From: Herbaspirillum robiniae
GTDB lineage: Bacteria > Pseudomonadota > Gammaproteobacteria > Burkholderiales > Burkholderiaceae_D
DNA length: 64,000 nucleotides
Assembly: GCF_002213415.1 (NCBI RefSeq)
Contig: NZ_NJGU01000018.1
Location: 25,667-89,666, forward strand
Direction: 5' to 3'
Shown: positions 1-7,205 of the stretch, piece after piece
Layout: every line of letters begins with the position of its first letter
Position numbering within the stretch: the first letter of the stretch is position 1
Notes under the pieces: generated by a model
What the model saw: only the letters and a program-made list of their open reading frames with translations
Databases searched by the model: none
What the model was told of the DNA's origin: nothing
Position numbers and translations under genes: made by a program

Positions 1-434
1 ACAGCGAGGGCCTGCTGCTGCTCACCGACGACGGCAAGCTGCAGCACGAGATCAGCCACCCGCGCCGCAAGCAGCCCAAGACCTACCTGGCGCAGGTGGA
101 AGGCAGCGCCTCGCTGCCGGCGCTGCAGCAGCTGCGCGACCCGCTGGACCTGGGCGACTTCGTCACGCAGGGCAGCCAGGCCAGGCTGATCCAGGAGCCC
201 GAATGGATGTGGCCGCGCAATCCGCCCATCCGCGAGCGCAAGAACCAGCCGACCAGCTGGATCGCACTGACCATCAGCGAAGGCAAGAACCGCCAAGTGC
301 GTCGCATGACCGCCGCTGTGGGCCTGCCGACGCTCAGGCTGGTGCGCATCGCCATCGGCCCGTTTTCCCTGGCCACGCATCCGGTGCTGCCGGGCGAATG
401 GCGGGAGGTGGATCCCGCAGAACTGGAAAAATGA
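1..434 (+). CDS. rluE: 23S rRNA pseudouridine synthase, RluE-like (3' part only)
   Basis: This is the C-terminal part of an RsuA/RluB/RluE-family pseudouridine synthase, which isomerises a uridine in 23S rRNA. The gene enters from the left edge, and codons are in frame from base 3. Visible family features are the stretch TDDGKLQHEISHPRRKQPKTYL, seen here as TDDGKL, then HEISHPRRKQPKTYL, and the late block EGKNRQVRRMTAAVGLPTLRLVR that is typical of the RsuA group. The catalytic Asp motif lies upstream of the window. RluE is preferred over RluB because the visible C-terminus is short and has no basic tail. The stop overlaps nothing, and the next gene is 178 bp away. Confidence 0.85.
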   Translation, partial: SEGLLLLTDDGKLQHEISHPRRKQPKTYLAQVEGSASLPALQQLRDPLDLGDFVTQGSQARLIQEPEWMWPRNPPIRERKNQPTSWIALTISEGKNRQVRRMTAAVGLPTLRLVRIAIGPFSLATHPVLPGEWREVDPAELEK

Positions 435-552
435 ACGACACGGCGGGAATGATTGACAGAACGACATCATCAATTTGATCCAGCCGTTCAAATACTCACA
501 AAAAAGATGATGAAGCCTGTCAACCTCCGACCATGGCTGCCGTTATTGTCAG

Positions 553-568
553 TGATTCGCACGAATCA
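553..568. promoter_or_regulatory. operator-like palindrome upstream of the Lys-rich small protein
   Basis: Two perfect 7-bp arms, TGATTCG and CGAATCA, are separated by 2 bp and lie 45 bp before the start codon at 613. The size and symmetry fit a dimeric regulator site. No regulator can be named, and no convincing -35/-10 pair was found beside it. Confidence 0.4.
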
Positions 569-612
569 TCGTTTGCCTCACATCCCTAACATGTTGAATT
601 GAAGGACGCAAA

Positions 613-783
613 ATGAAAAAATTGATCGCCGCTCTGATCGCTGGTCTGTTCGCTACTGCCGCTTTCGCACAAGCTCCGGCCGCTCCGGAAGCTCCGAAGG
701 CAGAAGCCGCTGCTCCGAAGGCAAAGAAGGCCAAGAAGGCCAAGAAAGCCAAGAAGGCAAAGAAGGCAGCTGAAGCTAAGTAA
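613..783 (+). CDS. small Lys/Ala-rich exported protein (56 aa)
   Basis: The 56-residue protein begins with a clear signal peptide (MKKLIAALIAGLFATAAFA, cleavage expected after AFA). A mature part of about 37 residues follows, made almost only of Ala, Lys, Pro and Glu. It ends in six tandem A-K-K units and then AAEAK. A good ribosome site, GAAGGA, lies at 601-606, and a strong terminator follows at 803-831, so this looks like a monocistronic expressed gene. The architecture (signal peptide plus an Ala/Lys repeat tail) resembles acid-shock protein Asr of enterobacteria, but I see no sequence-level homology. The function is unknown; a periplasmic polycation is the simplest reading. Confidence 0.8.
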   Translation: MKKLIAALIAGLFATAAFAQAPAAPEAPKAEAAAPKAKKAKKAKKAKKAKKAAEAK

Positions 784-802
784 TTAGCGTCCGCGCAATT
801 CT

Positions 803-831
803 AAAAAAGGCAGGCTAGTCCTGCCTTTTTT
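803..831 (+). terminator. rho-independent terminator of the small Lys-rich gene
   Basis: Hairpin AAAGGCAGG / CCTGCCTTT with loop CTAGT, followed by a T run. It sits 20 bp after the stop at 783. Confidence 0.85.
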
Positions 832-885
832 CATTTCCGCAGCAAAAAACGCCCGCGCCGCCGGGCCCGACTGCCGGTGAGGCCA

Positions 886-913
886 CTGCACCTGCCTGTC
901 GGATCGCTATAAT
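886..913 (+). promoter_or_regulatory. probable sigma-70 promoter for the DUF192 gene
   Basis: A perfect -10 box TATAAT lies at 908-913, with a weak -35 (CTGCAC, 886-891) 16 bp upstream. Predicted transcription starts near 920, giving a leader of about 40 nt before the ATG at 960. Confidence 0.55.
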
Positions 914-959
914 CCTGCTGTCCCGCATTTCCCGGATTGACCAAAAACAAACATCGATC

Positions 960-1427
960 ATGCGCCAACCCATTCTTTCCCGCCTTTGCCTCAACACCGC
1001 CGCCGCCCTGCTGGCCGCCGCCTGCGCCACCAGCGCGATCGCGCAGACCCCGCAAGTGCGCCACTTCCCGACCACCCAGCTCAACATCGGCATCCACCTG
1101 ATCAAGGCCGAGGTCGCGCAGACCGAGGCCGAGCGCGAACAGGGCCTGATGTTCCGCGAGAAGATGGGGGATAACGAAGGCATGCTGTTCCTGTTCGGCG
1201 CGCCGGCCGGGGTATGCATGTGGATGAAGAACACGCTGATTCCGCTGTCGGTCGCCTTCATGGACGAGAAGGGCGTGATCATCAACATCGAGGAAATGAA
1301 GGAGCAGACGCTGGATTCGCACTGCGCCAAGCGCGGCGCGACCTATGCGCTGGAGATGAACAAGGGCTGGTTCAAGCAAAAGAACATCAAGCCGGGCACC
1401 AAAATCGACGGCTTGCCCGCCAAATGA
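960..1427 (+). CDS. DUF192 family exported protein
   Basis: The protein has 155 residues. A signal peptide covers residues 1-28 (cleavage near AIA-Q), followed by one DUF192 domain covering nearly all the mature protein. Family hallmarks are visible: the EREQGLMFRE block, the GMLFLF strand, the CMWMKNTLIPLSVAF motif and a late Gly-Trp. DUF192 proteins are small, mostly periplasmic proteins of uncertain function, so no reaction is assigned. The gene is single, with its own promoter and the strong terminator of the preceding gene upstream. Confidence 0.88.
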   Translation: MRQPILSRLCLNTAAALLAAACATSAIAQTPQVRHFPTTQLNIGIHLIKAEVAQTEAEREQGLMFREKMGDNEGMLFLFGAPAGVCMWMKNTLIPLSVAFMDEKGVIINIEEMKEQTLDSHCAKRGATYALEMNKGWFKQKNIKPGTKIDGLPAK

Positions 1428-1590
1428 GGATGTAGTTCGCCATGCGCGCCGGGTTCAGCCCGGTGTGCGTGACGCCCGGCGACGCAGGACGCCTGTCCGG
1501 CCCGCCGAGCTGCGGCCCGCCTACCAGCGACCCGCTTGCCTGATCCACGCGCGCAAATTCATCTGGCGCAGCAAGACAGCGCAGAAATGC

Positions 1591-1624
1591 AAAAACCCGC
1601 CTGTTTCCAGACGGGTTTTCTTGT
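1591..1624 (-). terminator. rpsT terminator
   Basis: Hairpin AACCCGTCTGGAAACAGGCGGGTT read on the minus strand, followed by T residues. It begins about 45 bp past the rpsT stop. The plus-strand side also ends in TTTTCTTGT, so it may serve the DUF192 gene as well. Confidence 0.8.
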
Positions 1625-1664
1625 ACTGCGAACCGGGGATCAACCCCGGCCGAAGACCGGCGAA

Positions 1665-1931
1665 TTAGGCAGCCAGGGCCTTCAGGGCAGCAGCCAGACG
1701 GCTCTTGTGGCGAGCAGCCTTGTTCTTGTGGATGATCTTCTTGTCGGCGATGCTGTCGATGGTCGACACGGAAGCCTGGAACACGGAGGTTGCAGCAGCC
1801 TTGTCGCCGCCGGCGATTGCCTTGCGAACAGCCTTGATTGCGGTGCGCAGGGTCGAACGCTGGCTCGAGTTGTGCGCGTTTTGCTTAACTGCTTGACGTG
1901 CACGCTTGCGTGCCTGTGCGGTATTTGCCAT
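1665..1931 (-). CDS. rpsT: 30S ribosomal protein S20
   Basis: The 88-residue basic protein has the standard S20 opening [13 protein letters not shown] and the helical-hairpin pattern of Ala/Lys/Arg ([27 protein letters not shown]). S20 binds 16S rRNA early in assembly of the small subunit. The length matches the family. It stands alone on the minus strand, head to head with murJ, with a strong promoter at 2009-2037 and a terminator at 1591-1624. The mapped promoter implies a leader of about 70 nt, long enough for the translational autoregulation known for S20 in E. coli. Confidence 0.98.
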   Translation of the reverse strand: MANTAQARKRARQAVKQNAHNSSQRSTLRTAIKAVRKAIAGGDKAAATSVFQASVSTIDSIADKKIIHKNKAARHKSRLAAALKALAA

Positions 1932-2008
1932 GAAATTATCCTAAATCGAGAGTCGTAGTGCGCCGCAAACCCCGGGGACTCGCGATGCCAAATTCTGTAA
2001 AGCATCGG

Positions 2009-2037
2009 ATTATATCCATTTTTCCCGAACAGGGCAA
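2009..2037 (-). promoter_or_regulatory. rpsT sigma-70 promoter
   Basis: Read on the minus strand: TTGCCC (2037-2032), a 17-bp spacer, then a perfect TATAAT (2014-2009). Predicted transcription starts near 2002, giving a leader of about 70 nt. Confidence 0.85.
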
Positions 2038-2319
2038 ATACCTTGCCCGATCGGCCACGAATTCCCCGTCTTCCGTTGCTATCAGGCCAAAAGCCTCCCT
2101 TACATCCGGCTGCGGACCCGCTATCGGAACCCCCATCCCGGCAAACGACGACGACCAGGCAAGTCCACAGGCCGCATCCGTTGCAATAAAGAAATTTCAT
2201 ACAAGCACCGAACCGATTCGAAAACAAAGTACTCTACCGCCCCATCCGATGAGCCCGGGCTCATCGGCCGCGAACACCGATTCACCCGCAACGGACGGCC
2301 GCCTCCCGGGCCGCGCCGC

Positions 2320-2325
2320 TATAAT
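2320..2325 (+). promoter_or_regulatory. murJ -10 box giving a near-leaderless transcript
   Basis: A perfect TATAAT ends 8 bp before the murJ ATG, so +1 would fall near 2332. There is no Shine-Dalgarno sequence between the box and the start codon, and no good -35. Confidence 0.6.
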
Positions 2326-2333
2326 GCCGCACC

Positions 2334-3887
2334 ATGAACTTGCATAAAACGCTAGCCGCCATTTCCGGCATGACGATGCTCTCGCGCATCACCGGACTGG
2401 TCCGCGAAATCCTGTTTGCCCGCGCCTTCGGCGCCTCTGCCTACACCGACGCCTTCAACATCGCCTTCCGGATTCCCAACCTGTTGCGCCGCCTGTTCGC
2501 CGAAGGCGCGTTTTCGCAGGCCTTCGTGCCCATCCTGGCCGAATACAAGAACCAGCGCGGCGCCGAAGAAACCAAGCATCTCGTCGACCATGTCGCCACC
2601 GTGCTGATGTGGGTGATGCTGGCGACCTGCGTGGCCGGCATCGTGGCCACGCCCTTCGTGGTCTACTTCATCGCCACCGGCCTGCAATACAACCCGGACG
2701 CCTTCCACGCCTCGGTGGTGATGACGCGCATCATGTTCCCCTATATCGGCTTCATGGCGTTCGTGGCGCTGGCCGGCGGCATCCTGAACACCTGGAAGGA
2801 GTTCAAGATCCCCGCCTTCACCTCGGTGCTGCTGAACCTGGCCTTCATCGTCGCCTCGCTGTTCGTGGCGCCGTTCATGGAGCAGCCGATCTACGCCATG
2901 GCCTTCGCCGTGCTGGTGGGCGGCGTGCTGCAGGTGGCGATCCAGGTGCCGGCGCTGATGAAGATCGGCATGCTGCCGCGCCTGTACTGGAACCCGATGC
3001 TGGGCCTCTCCGACGCCGGCGTGAAGCGCGTGCTGCAAAAGATGGGGCCGGCGGTGTTCGCCGTCTCGGCCGCGCAGATCAGCCTGATGATCAATACCAA
3101 CATCGCCTCCCGTCTGGAACACGGCAGCGTCTCCTGGCTCTCGTACGCCGACCGCCTGATGGAGTTCCCCACTGCGCTGCTGGGCGTGGCGCTGGGCACC
3201 ATCCTGCTGCCCAGCCTGGCCAACGCGCATGCGGCCAAGGACACCGACGAATACTCGGCCCTGCTCGACTGGGGCCTGCGCCTGACCTTCATGCTGGCCA
3301 TGCCGGCCGCGGTGGGCCTGGCCACGCTGTCCGAGCCGCTGACGGCCACCCTCTTCCACTATGGCAAATTCGACAACCTGTCGGTGACCATGACCGGCCA
3401 CGCGCTGGTGGCCTACGGCGTCGGGCTGATCGGCCTGATCATGGTGAAGATCCTGGCGCCCGGCTTCTACGCCAAGCAGGACATCCGCACGCCGGTGATC
3501 ATCGCCGTGGGCGTGCTGATCGCCACCCAGCTGATGAACAGCCTCTTCGTGCCCATGTTCGCGCATGCCGGCCTGGCGCTGTCGATCGGCCTGGGCGCAT
3601 GCCTGAACGCCGGTTTCCTGTATTGGGGACTGCGCCGCCGCCAGATCTATGTGCCGCGTCCGGGCTGGGGCCTGTTCCTGGTGCGACTGGCCGGCGCGCT
3701 GTTCGTGCTGGCGGGGGTGGCGCTGTGGCTGGGCGGGAAGTTCGACTGGATCGCGTTGCGCGCCCATCCGCTGCTGCGCGTGGGCGCACTCGGACTGGTG
3801 ATGGCAGTGTGCGGGCTCGCGTATTTCGGGCCGCTGTTCGCGATGGGATTCCGGCTGCGCGAATTCAAGCGCATCGCGCGCCGCTAA
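2334..3887 (+). CDS. murJ: lipid II flippase MurJ (MviN)
   Basis: This is a 517-residue polytopic inner-membrane protein of the MOP/MATE-like MurJ family, which flips lipid-linked peptidoglycan precursor to the periplasmic side. The N-terminus carries the conserved SGMTMLSRITGLVRE and FARAFGASAYTDAFNIAFRIPNLLRR blocks with functionally important Arg residues, followed by LFAEGAFSQAFVPIL. About 14 hydrophobic segments follow, as expected for the family. A lone gene, it is closed by a terminator at 3985-4021. The start is supported by homology and by the TATAAT box directly upstream. Confidence 0.96.
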   Translation: MNLHKTLAAISGMTMLSRITGLVREILFARAFGASAYTDAFNIAFRIPNLLRRLFAEGAFSQAFVPILAEYKNQRGAEETKHLVDHVATVLMWVMLATCVAGIVATPFVVYFIATGLQYNPDAFHASVVMTRIMFPYIGFMAFVALAGGILNTWKEFKIPAFTSVLLNLAFIVASLFVAPFMEQPIYAMAFAVLVGGVLQVAIQVPALMKIGMLPRLYWNPMLGLSDAGVKRVLQKMGPAVFAVSAAQISLMINTNIASRLEHGSVSWLSYADRLMEFPTALLGVALGTILLPSLANAHAAKDTDEYSALLDWGLRLTFMLAMPAAVGLATLSEPLTATLFHYGKFDNLSVTMTGHALVAYGVGLIGLIMVKILAPGFYAKQDIRTPVIIAVGVLIATQLMNSLFVPMFAHAGLALSIGLGACLNAGFLYWGLRRRQIYVPRPGWGLFLVRLAGALFVLAGVALWLGGKFDWIALRAHPLLRVGALGLVMAVCGLAYFGPLFAMGFRLREFKRIARR

Positions 3888-3984
3888 GAACCGACGCGGC
3901 AACAGGAGCCGAGCAACAGGAGCCGGGCGGCAAGAGCCGAAGAGGTAGAGCATAAACCGTGGCGGCGTGCGCTGCCAGAGCTGC

Positions 3985-4021
3985 CCGCAGGAAACAACAA
4001 GAATTTTTCCTGCGGCGTTTT
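3985..4021 (+). terminator. murJ terminator
   Basis: Perfect 10-bp arms CCGCAGGAAA / TTTCCTGCGG with an 11-base loop, then CGTTTT. Confidence 0.75.
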
Positions 4022-4063
4022 CATGCGTGACGCCGCCCAAAATATTTTGATAGGATGAACGGC

Positions 4064-4912
4064 ATGACGCTCACCTCCCTCGAATATTTTGCTTCGCTGG
4101 TGCGCCAGGACGACTCGATCCCCTTGTTCGAATCGGCCTTGACGCTAGGTCAGGACTTTTATCCCGAGATGGATTTCTCCGAGCAGGAGTTCGAGCTCGA
4201 CTCTCTCGCGATGAAGCTCCGCCAGCGCCTGCCGGACGATGCATCGCAGATCCAGAAGCTGCGCATGCTCAACCATTTCTTCTTCCAGGAAATGGCCTTC
4301 GCCGGCAACATCAACAACTATTACGATCCCGACAACAGCTACCTGCACCGCGTCATCGCGACCCGGCGCGGCATCCCGATTTCGCTGGCGGTGCTCTACA
4401 TCGAGCTGGCCCAGCAGGTGGGGCTGGACATGAAGGGCGTGTCCTTCCCCGGCCACTTCCTGATGAAGCTGTCGGTGCAGTCGGGCGAGATCGTGCTCGA
4501 TCCGATGAACGGCTCCAGCCTCTCGCGGGAGGAGCTGGAGGAGCGCCTGGAACCCTATCTCGAGCACCAGCAGGACGAGGATTTCGGCGACGAGCTGCCG
4601 CTGGCGGCTTACCTGCGCGCGGCGCACCCGCGCGAGATCCTGGCGCGCATGCTGCGCAACCTCAAGGCCATCTTCATGGAAAGCCAGCGCTGGCAACAGG
4701 TGCTGGATGTGCAGGAGCGGCTGGTGATCCTGCTGCCCGAGGAAATCACCGAACGGCGCGATCGCGGGCTGGCCAGCGCCAACCTCGGCCTGGCCCAGGC
4801 CGCGCTGGAAGACCTCGAAGCCTACCTGGCGCTGCGCCCGCATGCGGAAGATGCGCAGAACCTGCGCGAGATGCTGCCGGACCTGCGCGAAGCGCTGCGC
4901 AAACCCAACTGA
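4064..4912 (+). CDS. SirB1-family protein (transglutaminase-like core plus TPR)
   Basis: The product has 282 residues. The first two thirds match the SirB1/transglutaminase-like core: LRMLNHFFFQEMAFAGN, then NNYYDPDNSYLHRVIATRRGIPISLAVLYIELA, and GVSFPGHFLMKL with the conserved His. The C-terminal third (QRWQQVLDVQERLVILLP, ANLGLAQAALEDLEAYL) reads as TPR-like helices. The substrate is unknown in this family, and some members lack peptidase chemistry. ATG 4064 is preferred over ATG 4055 because TAGGA at 4051-4055 has proper spacing only to the later codon. Confidence 0.85.
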   Translation: MTLTSLEYFASLVRQDDSIPLFESALTLGQDFYPEMDFSEQEFELDSLAMKLRQRLPDDASQIQKLRMLNHFFFQEMAFAGNINNYYDPDNSYLHRVIATRRGIPISLAVLYIELAQQVGLDMKGVSFPGHFLMKLSVQSGEIVLDPMNGSSLSREELEERLEPYLEHQQDEDFGDELPLAAYLRAAHPREILARMLRNLKAIFMESQRWQQVLDVQERLVILLPEEITERRDRGLASANLGLAQAALEDLEAYLALRPHAEDAQNLREMLPDLREALRKPN

Positions 4913-4927
4913 GACCGGTGATACGCT

Positions 4928-4970
4928 GACGCGCCGCCTCGCACATCGCGGGGCGGCGCGTCATTCATTT
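4928..4970. terminator. convergent terminator between sirB1-like gene and uup
   Basis: Perfect 11-bp arms GACGCGCCGCC / GGCGGCGCGTC flank a 13-base loop midway between two convergent stops (4912 and 4973). The T tract is weak on both sides, so efficiency is uncertain. Confidence 0.55.
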
Positions 4971-4972
4971 GC

Positions 4973-6898
4973 TTATTTGCGCCCGTCGATCTCTTCCCAG
5001 CGCTCCAGGCTGGTCAGCAACTCTTCATCGATCTCGGCAAAGCGCTCGTTGAGCTTCACCACTTCATCGGCGTTGCTCTTGTAGAGCTCCGGATCGGCCA
5101 GCTTGTCCGAGATGATCTTCTGCTCCGCCTCCAGCTCGGCGATGCGCTTGGGCAGCTCTTCCAGCTCGCGCTGCTCCTTGTAGCTGAGCTTCTTCTTCGG
5201 CGCCTGGGGAGCGACGGGCGCCGGGGCCGGCGCGGCCATGGTCGACTCGGCCTTCACCTCGGTCTTCTCGCCCTTCGCCGCCGGCTTGGCCGCCGCGCCC
5301 GGCGCGGGACGCACGCGCTCCCAGTCGCTGTAGCCGCCGACATATTCGCGCCACATGCCGTTGCCTTCGGAGGCGATCACCTGGGTCACCACGTTGTCCA
5401 GGAACATGCGGTCGTGGCTGACCAGGAACACGGTGCCTTCATACTCTTCCAGCAGTTCCTCCAGCAGCTCGAGGGTGTCGATGTCGAGGTCGTTGGTCGG
5501 CTCGTCCAGCACCAGCACGTTGGCCGGCTTGGCGAACAGGCGCGCCAGCAGCAGGCGGTTGCGTTCGCCGCCGGACAGTGTGCGCACCGGCGAGCGGGCG
5601 CGCTCGGGCGCGAACAGGAAGTCCGAGAGATAGGTCATCACGTGCTTGCGCTGGCCGTTGATCTCGACCCAGTCGCTGCCCGGCGCGATGGTGTCGGCCA
5701 GGCTGGTCTCTTCATTGAGCTGCGCGCGCATCTGGTCGAAGTACGCGACCTGCATCTTGGTGCCCTGCTTGACGATGCCGCTGTCGGGCGCTTCCTCGCC
5801 GAGGATGAGCTTGAGCAGCGTGGTCTTGCCGGCGCCGTTCTGGCCGATCAGGCCGACCTTGTCGCCACGCATCAGGATGGACGAGAAATCGCGCACGATG
5901 GTCTTAGGGCCGTAGGCCTTGTTGACGTTTTCCAGCTCCGCCACGATCTTGCCCGAGCGCTCGCCGGTACCCACTTCCAGCTTGACCTGGCCTTGCCGGT
6001 CGCGCCGTTCGCTGCGCTGCACGCGCAAGGCTTCGAGGCGGCGCACGCGGCCTTCGTCGCGGGTGCGGCGGGCCTGCACGCCCTTGCGGATCCAGACTTC
6101 TTCCTGCGCCAGGAATTTGTCGAACTTGGCGTTTTCCACTTCCTCGTTGGCCAGCAGTTCTGCCTTGCGCGCCTGGTAGGTGGTGAAATTGCCCGGGAAG
6201 GACAGGATCTTGCCGCGGTCGAGCTCGATGATGCGGGTCGAGACGTTGTCCAGGAAGGAACGATCGTGGGTGATGAACAGGATGCTGCCCTTGAAGTCGC
6301 GCAGCAAGCCTTCCAGCCACAGGATGGAGCCGAAATCGAGGTGGTTGGTCGGCTCGTCCAGCAACAGCACGTCGGGGTTGCCGACCAGGCCGCAGGCCAG
6401 CGCCACGCGTTTTTTCATGCCGCCGGAGAGCTCGCCGATCTTCGCGTCGCGGTTCAGGTTGAGCTTGTCCAGCGTGGTCTCGACCTTGTTGCCGATCGAC
6501 CAGGCGTCCGCCGCGTCCAGCACGGTCTGGATCTGGTGCATGCGTTCCAGCAGGGCGTCGTCGTTGTCGCCGCCGAACTGGCCGGTGATGGCTTCATACT
6601 CTGCAAGCAGCCCCGGCAGTTCGCCCAGGCCCGAGGCCACCGCATCGAACACGGTCATCTCTTCCGGGAAATGCGGCTCCTGGTCGACATAGGCGATCTT
6701 CAGGCCCTGCTGCATCACCAACAGGCCGTCGTCGAGCTTGGAGCGGCCGGCGATGATCTTCAGCAGCGAGGACTTGCCGGTGCCGTTGCGGCCGATCAGG
6801 CCGATGCGTTCGCCGGTTTCCAGCGAGAATTCGGCGTGGTCGAGGAGCGCCACGTGGCCGAAGGCCAGTTGCGCGTCGGTAAGGGAAATGACTGCCAT
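4973..6898 (-). CDS. uup: ABC-F ATPase Uup
   Basis: This is a soluble 641-residue protein with two ABC cassettes in tandem and no membrane segments. Cassette 1 has GRNGTGKSS, LSGGMKKRVALA and LLLDEPTNHLD. Cassette 2 has GQNGAGKTT, LSGGERNRLLLA and VLDEPTNDLD. The linker between them is Arg-rich (RRTRDEGRVRRLEALR), as in ABC-F proteins that act at the ribosome. A C-terminal coiled-coil domain (ELEELPKRIAELEAEQ and LLTSLERWEEIDG) is diagnostic of Uup rather than Ett or YheS. The reading frame is open further upstream, but the protein starts naturally at MAVISLTDAQ (ATG at 6898). Confidence 0.93.
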   Translation of the reverse strand: MAVISLTDAQLAFGHVALLDHAEFSLETGERIGLIGRNGTGKSSLLKIIAGRSKLDDGLLVMQQGLKIAYVDQEPHFPEEMTVFDAVASGLGELPGLLAEYEAITGQFGGDNDDALLERMHQIQTVLDAADAWSIGNKVETTLDKLNLNRDAKIGELSGGMKKRVALACGLVGNPDVLLLDEPTNHLDFGSILWLEGLLRDFKGSILFITHDRSFLDNVSTRIIELDRGKILSFPGNFTTYQARKAELLANEEVENAKFDKFLAQEEVWIRKGVQARRTRDEGRVRRLEALRVQRSERRDRQGQVKLEVGTGERSGKIVAELENVNKAYGPKTIVRDFSSILMRGDKVGLIGQNGAGKTTLLKLILGEEAPDSGIVKQGTKMQVAYFDQMRAQLNEETSLADTIAPGSDWVEINGQRKHVMTYLSDFLFAPERARSPVRTLSGGERNRLLLARLFAKPANVLVLDEPTNDLDIDTLELLEELLEEYEGTVFLVSHDRMFLDNVVTQVIASEGNGMWREYVGGYSDWERVRPAPGAAAKPAAKGEKTEVKAESTMAAPAPAPVAPQAPKKKLSYKEQRELEELPKRIAELEAEQKIISDKLADPELYKSNADEVVKLNERFAEIDEELLTSLERWEEIDGRK

Positions 6899-7205
6899 AG
6901 CGTGATCTGCGTGATGTGCGGCGGCCGGGGCCGCGCGAAGGATGCGTAAAAAGCGCCGGAAAGGCGCGCAAGAGCGGCATTGTACCGACTGCGGCCGGGA
7001 AAAGCTTCCGCAACCGCGCCAAAAGCGCCCGGCGCGCCGATTGTTTGCCCGGCGGTATCGAAATGGCGTCGACTTGCCCCGCAAAAGCAGCTCCCGGGGC
7101 CGGCCGAAACATCTTTTACATTCTGTTAAGCACTGCCCCGGGCCGCTGCGCCGGGCCGGGCGGCCCGATGCTGTAAGATAGCGCATCCAGATTCCCGCTC
7201 AATCC

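Larger units (their letters stand above)
1932..2333. other. 402-bp divergent intergenic region rpsT / murJ
   Basis: It holds the rpsT promoter (2009-2037, minus) and the murJ -10 box (2320-2325, plus). The 280 bp between them show no coding potential with a ribosome site and no obvious repeat. Confidence 0.6.

Noticed and set aside
613..783. Histone H1-like DNA-binding protein from the AKK repeats
   Set aside because: A clear signal peptide places the basic tail outside the cytoplasm.
4055..4063. ATG 4055 as start of the SirB1-like gene
   Set aside because: TAGGA overlaps this codon and can only serve ATG 4064.
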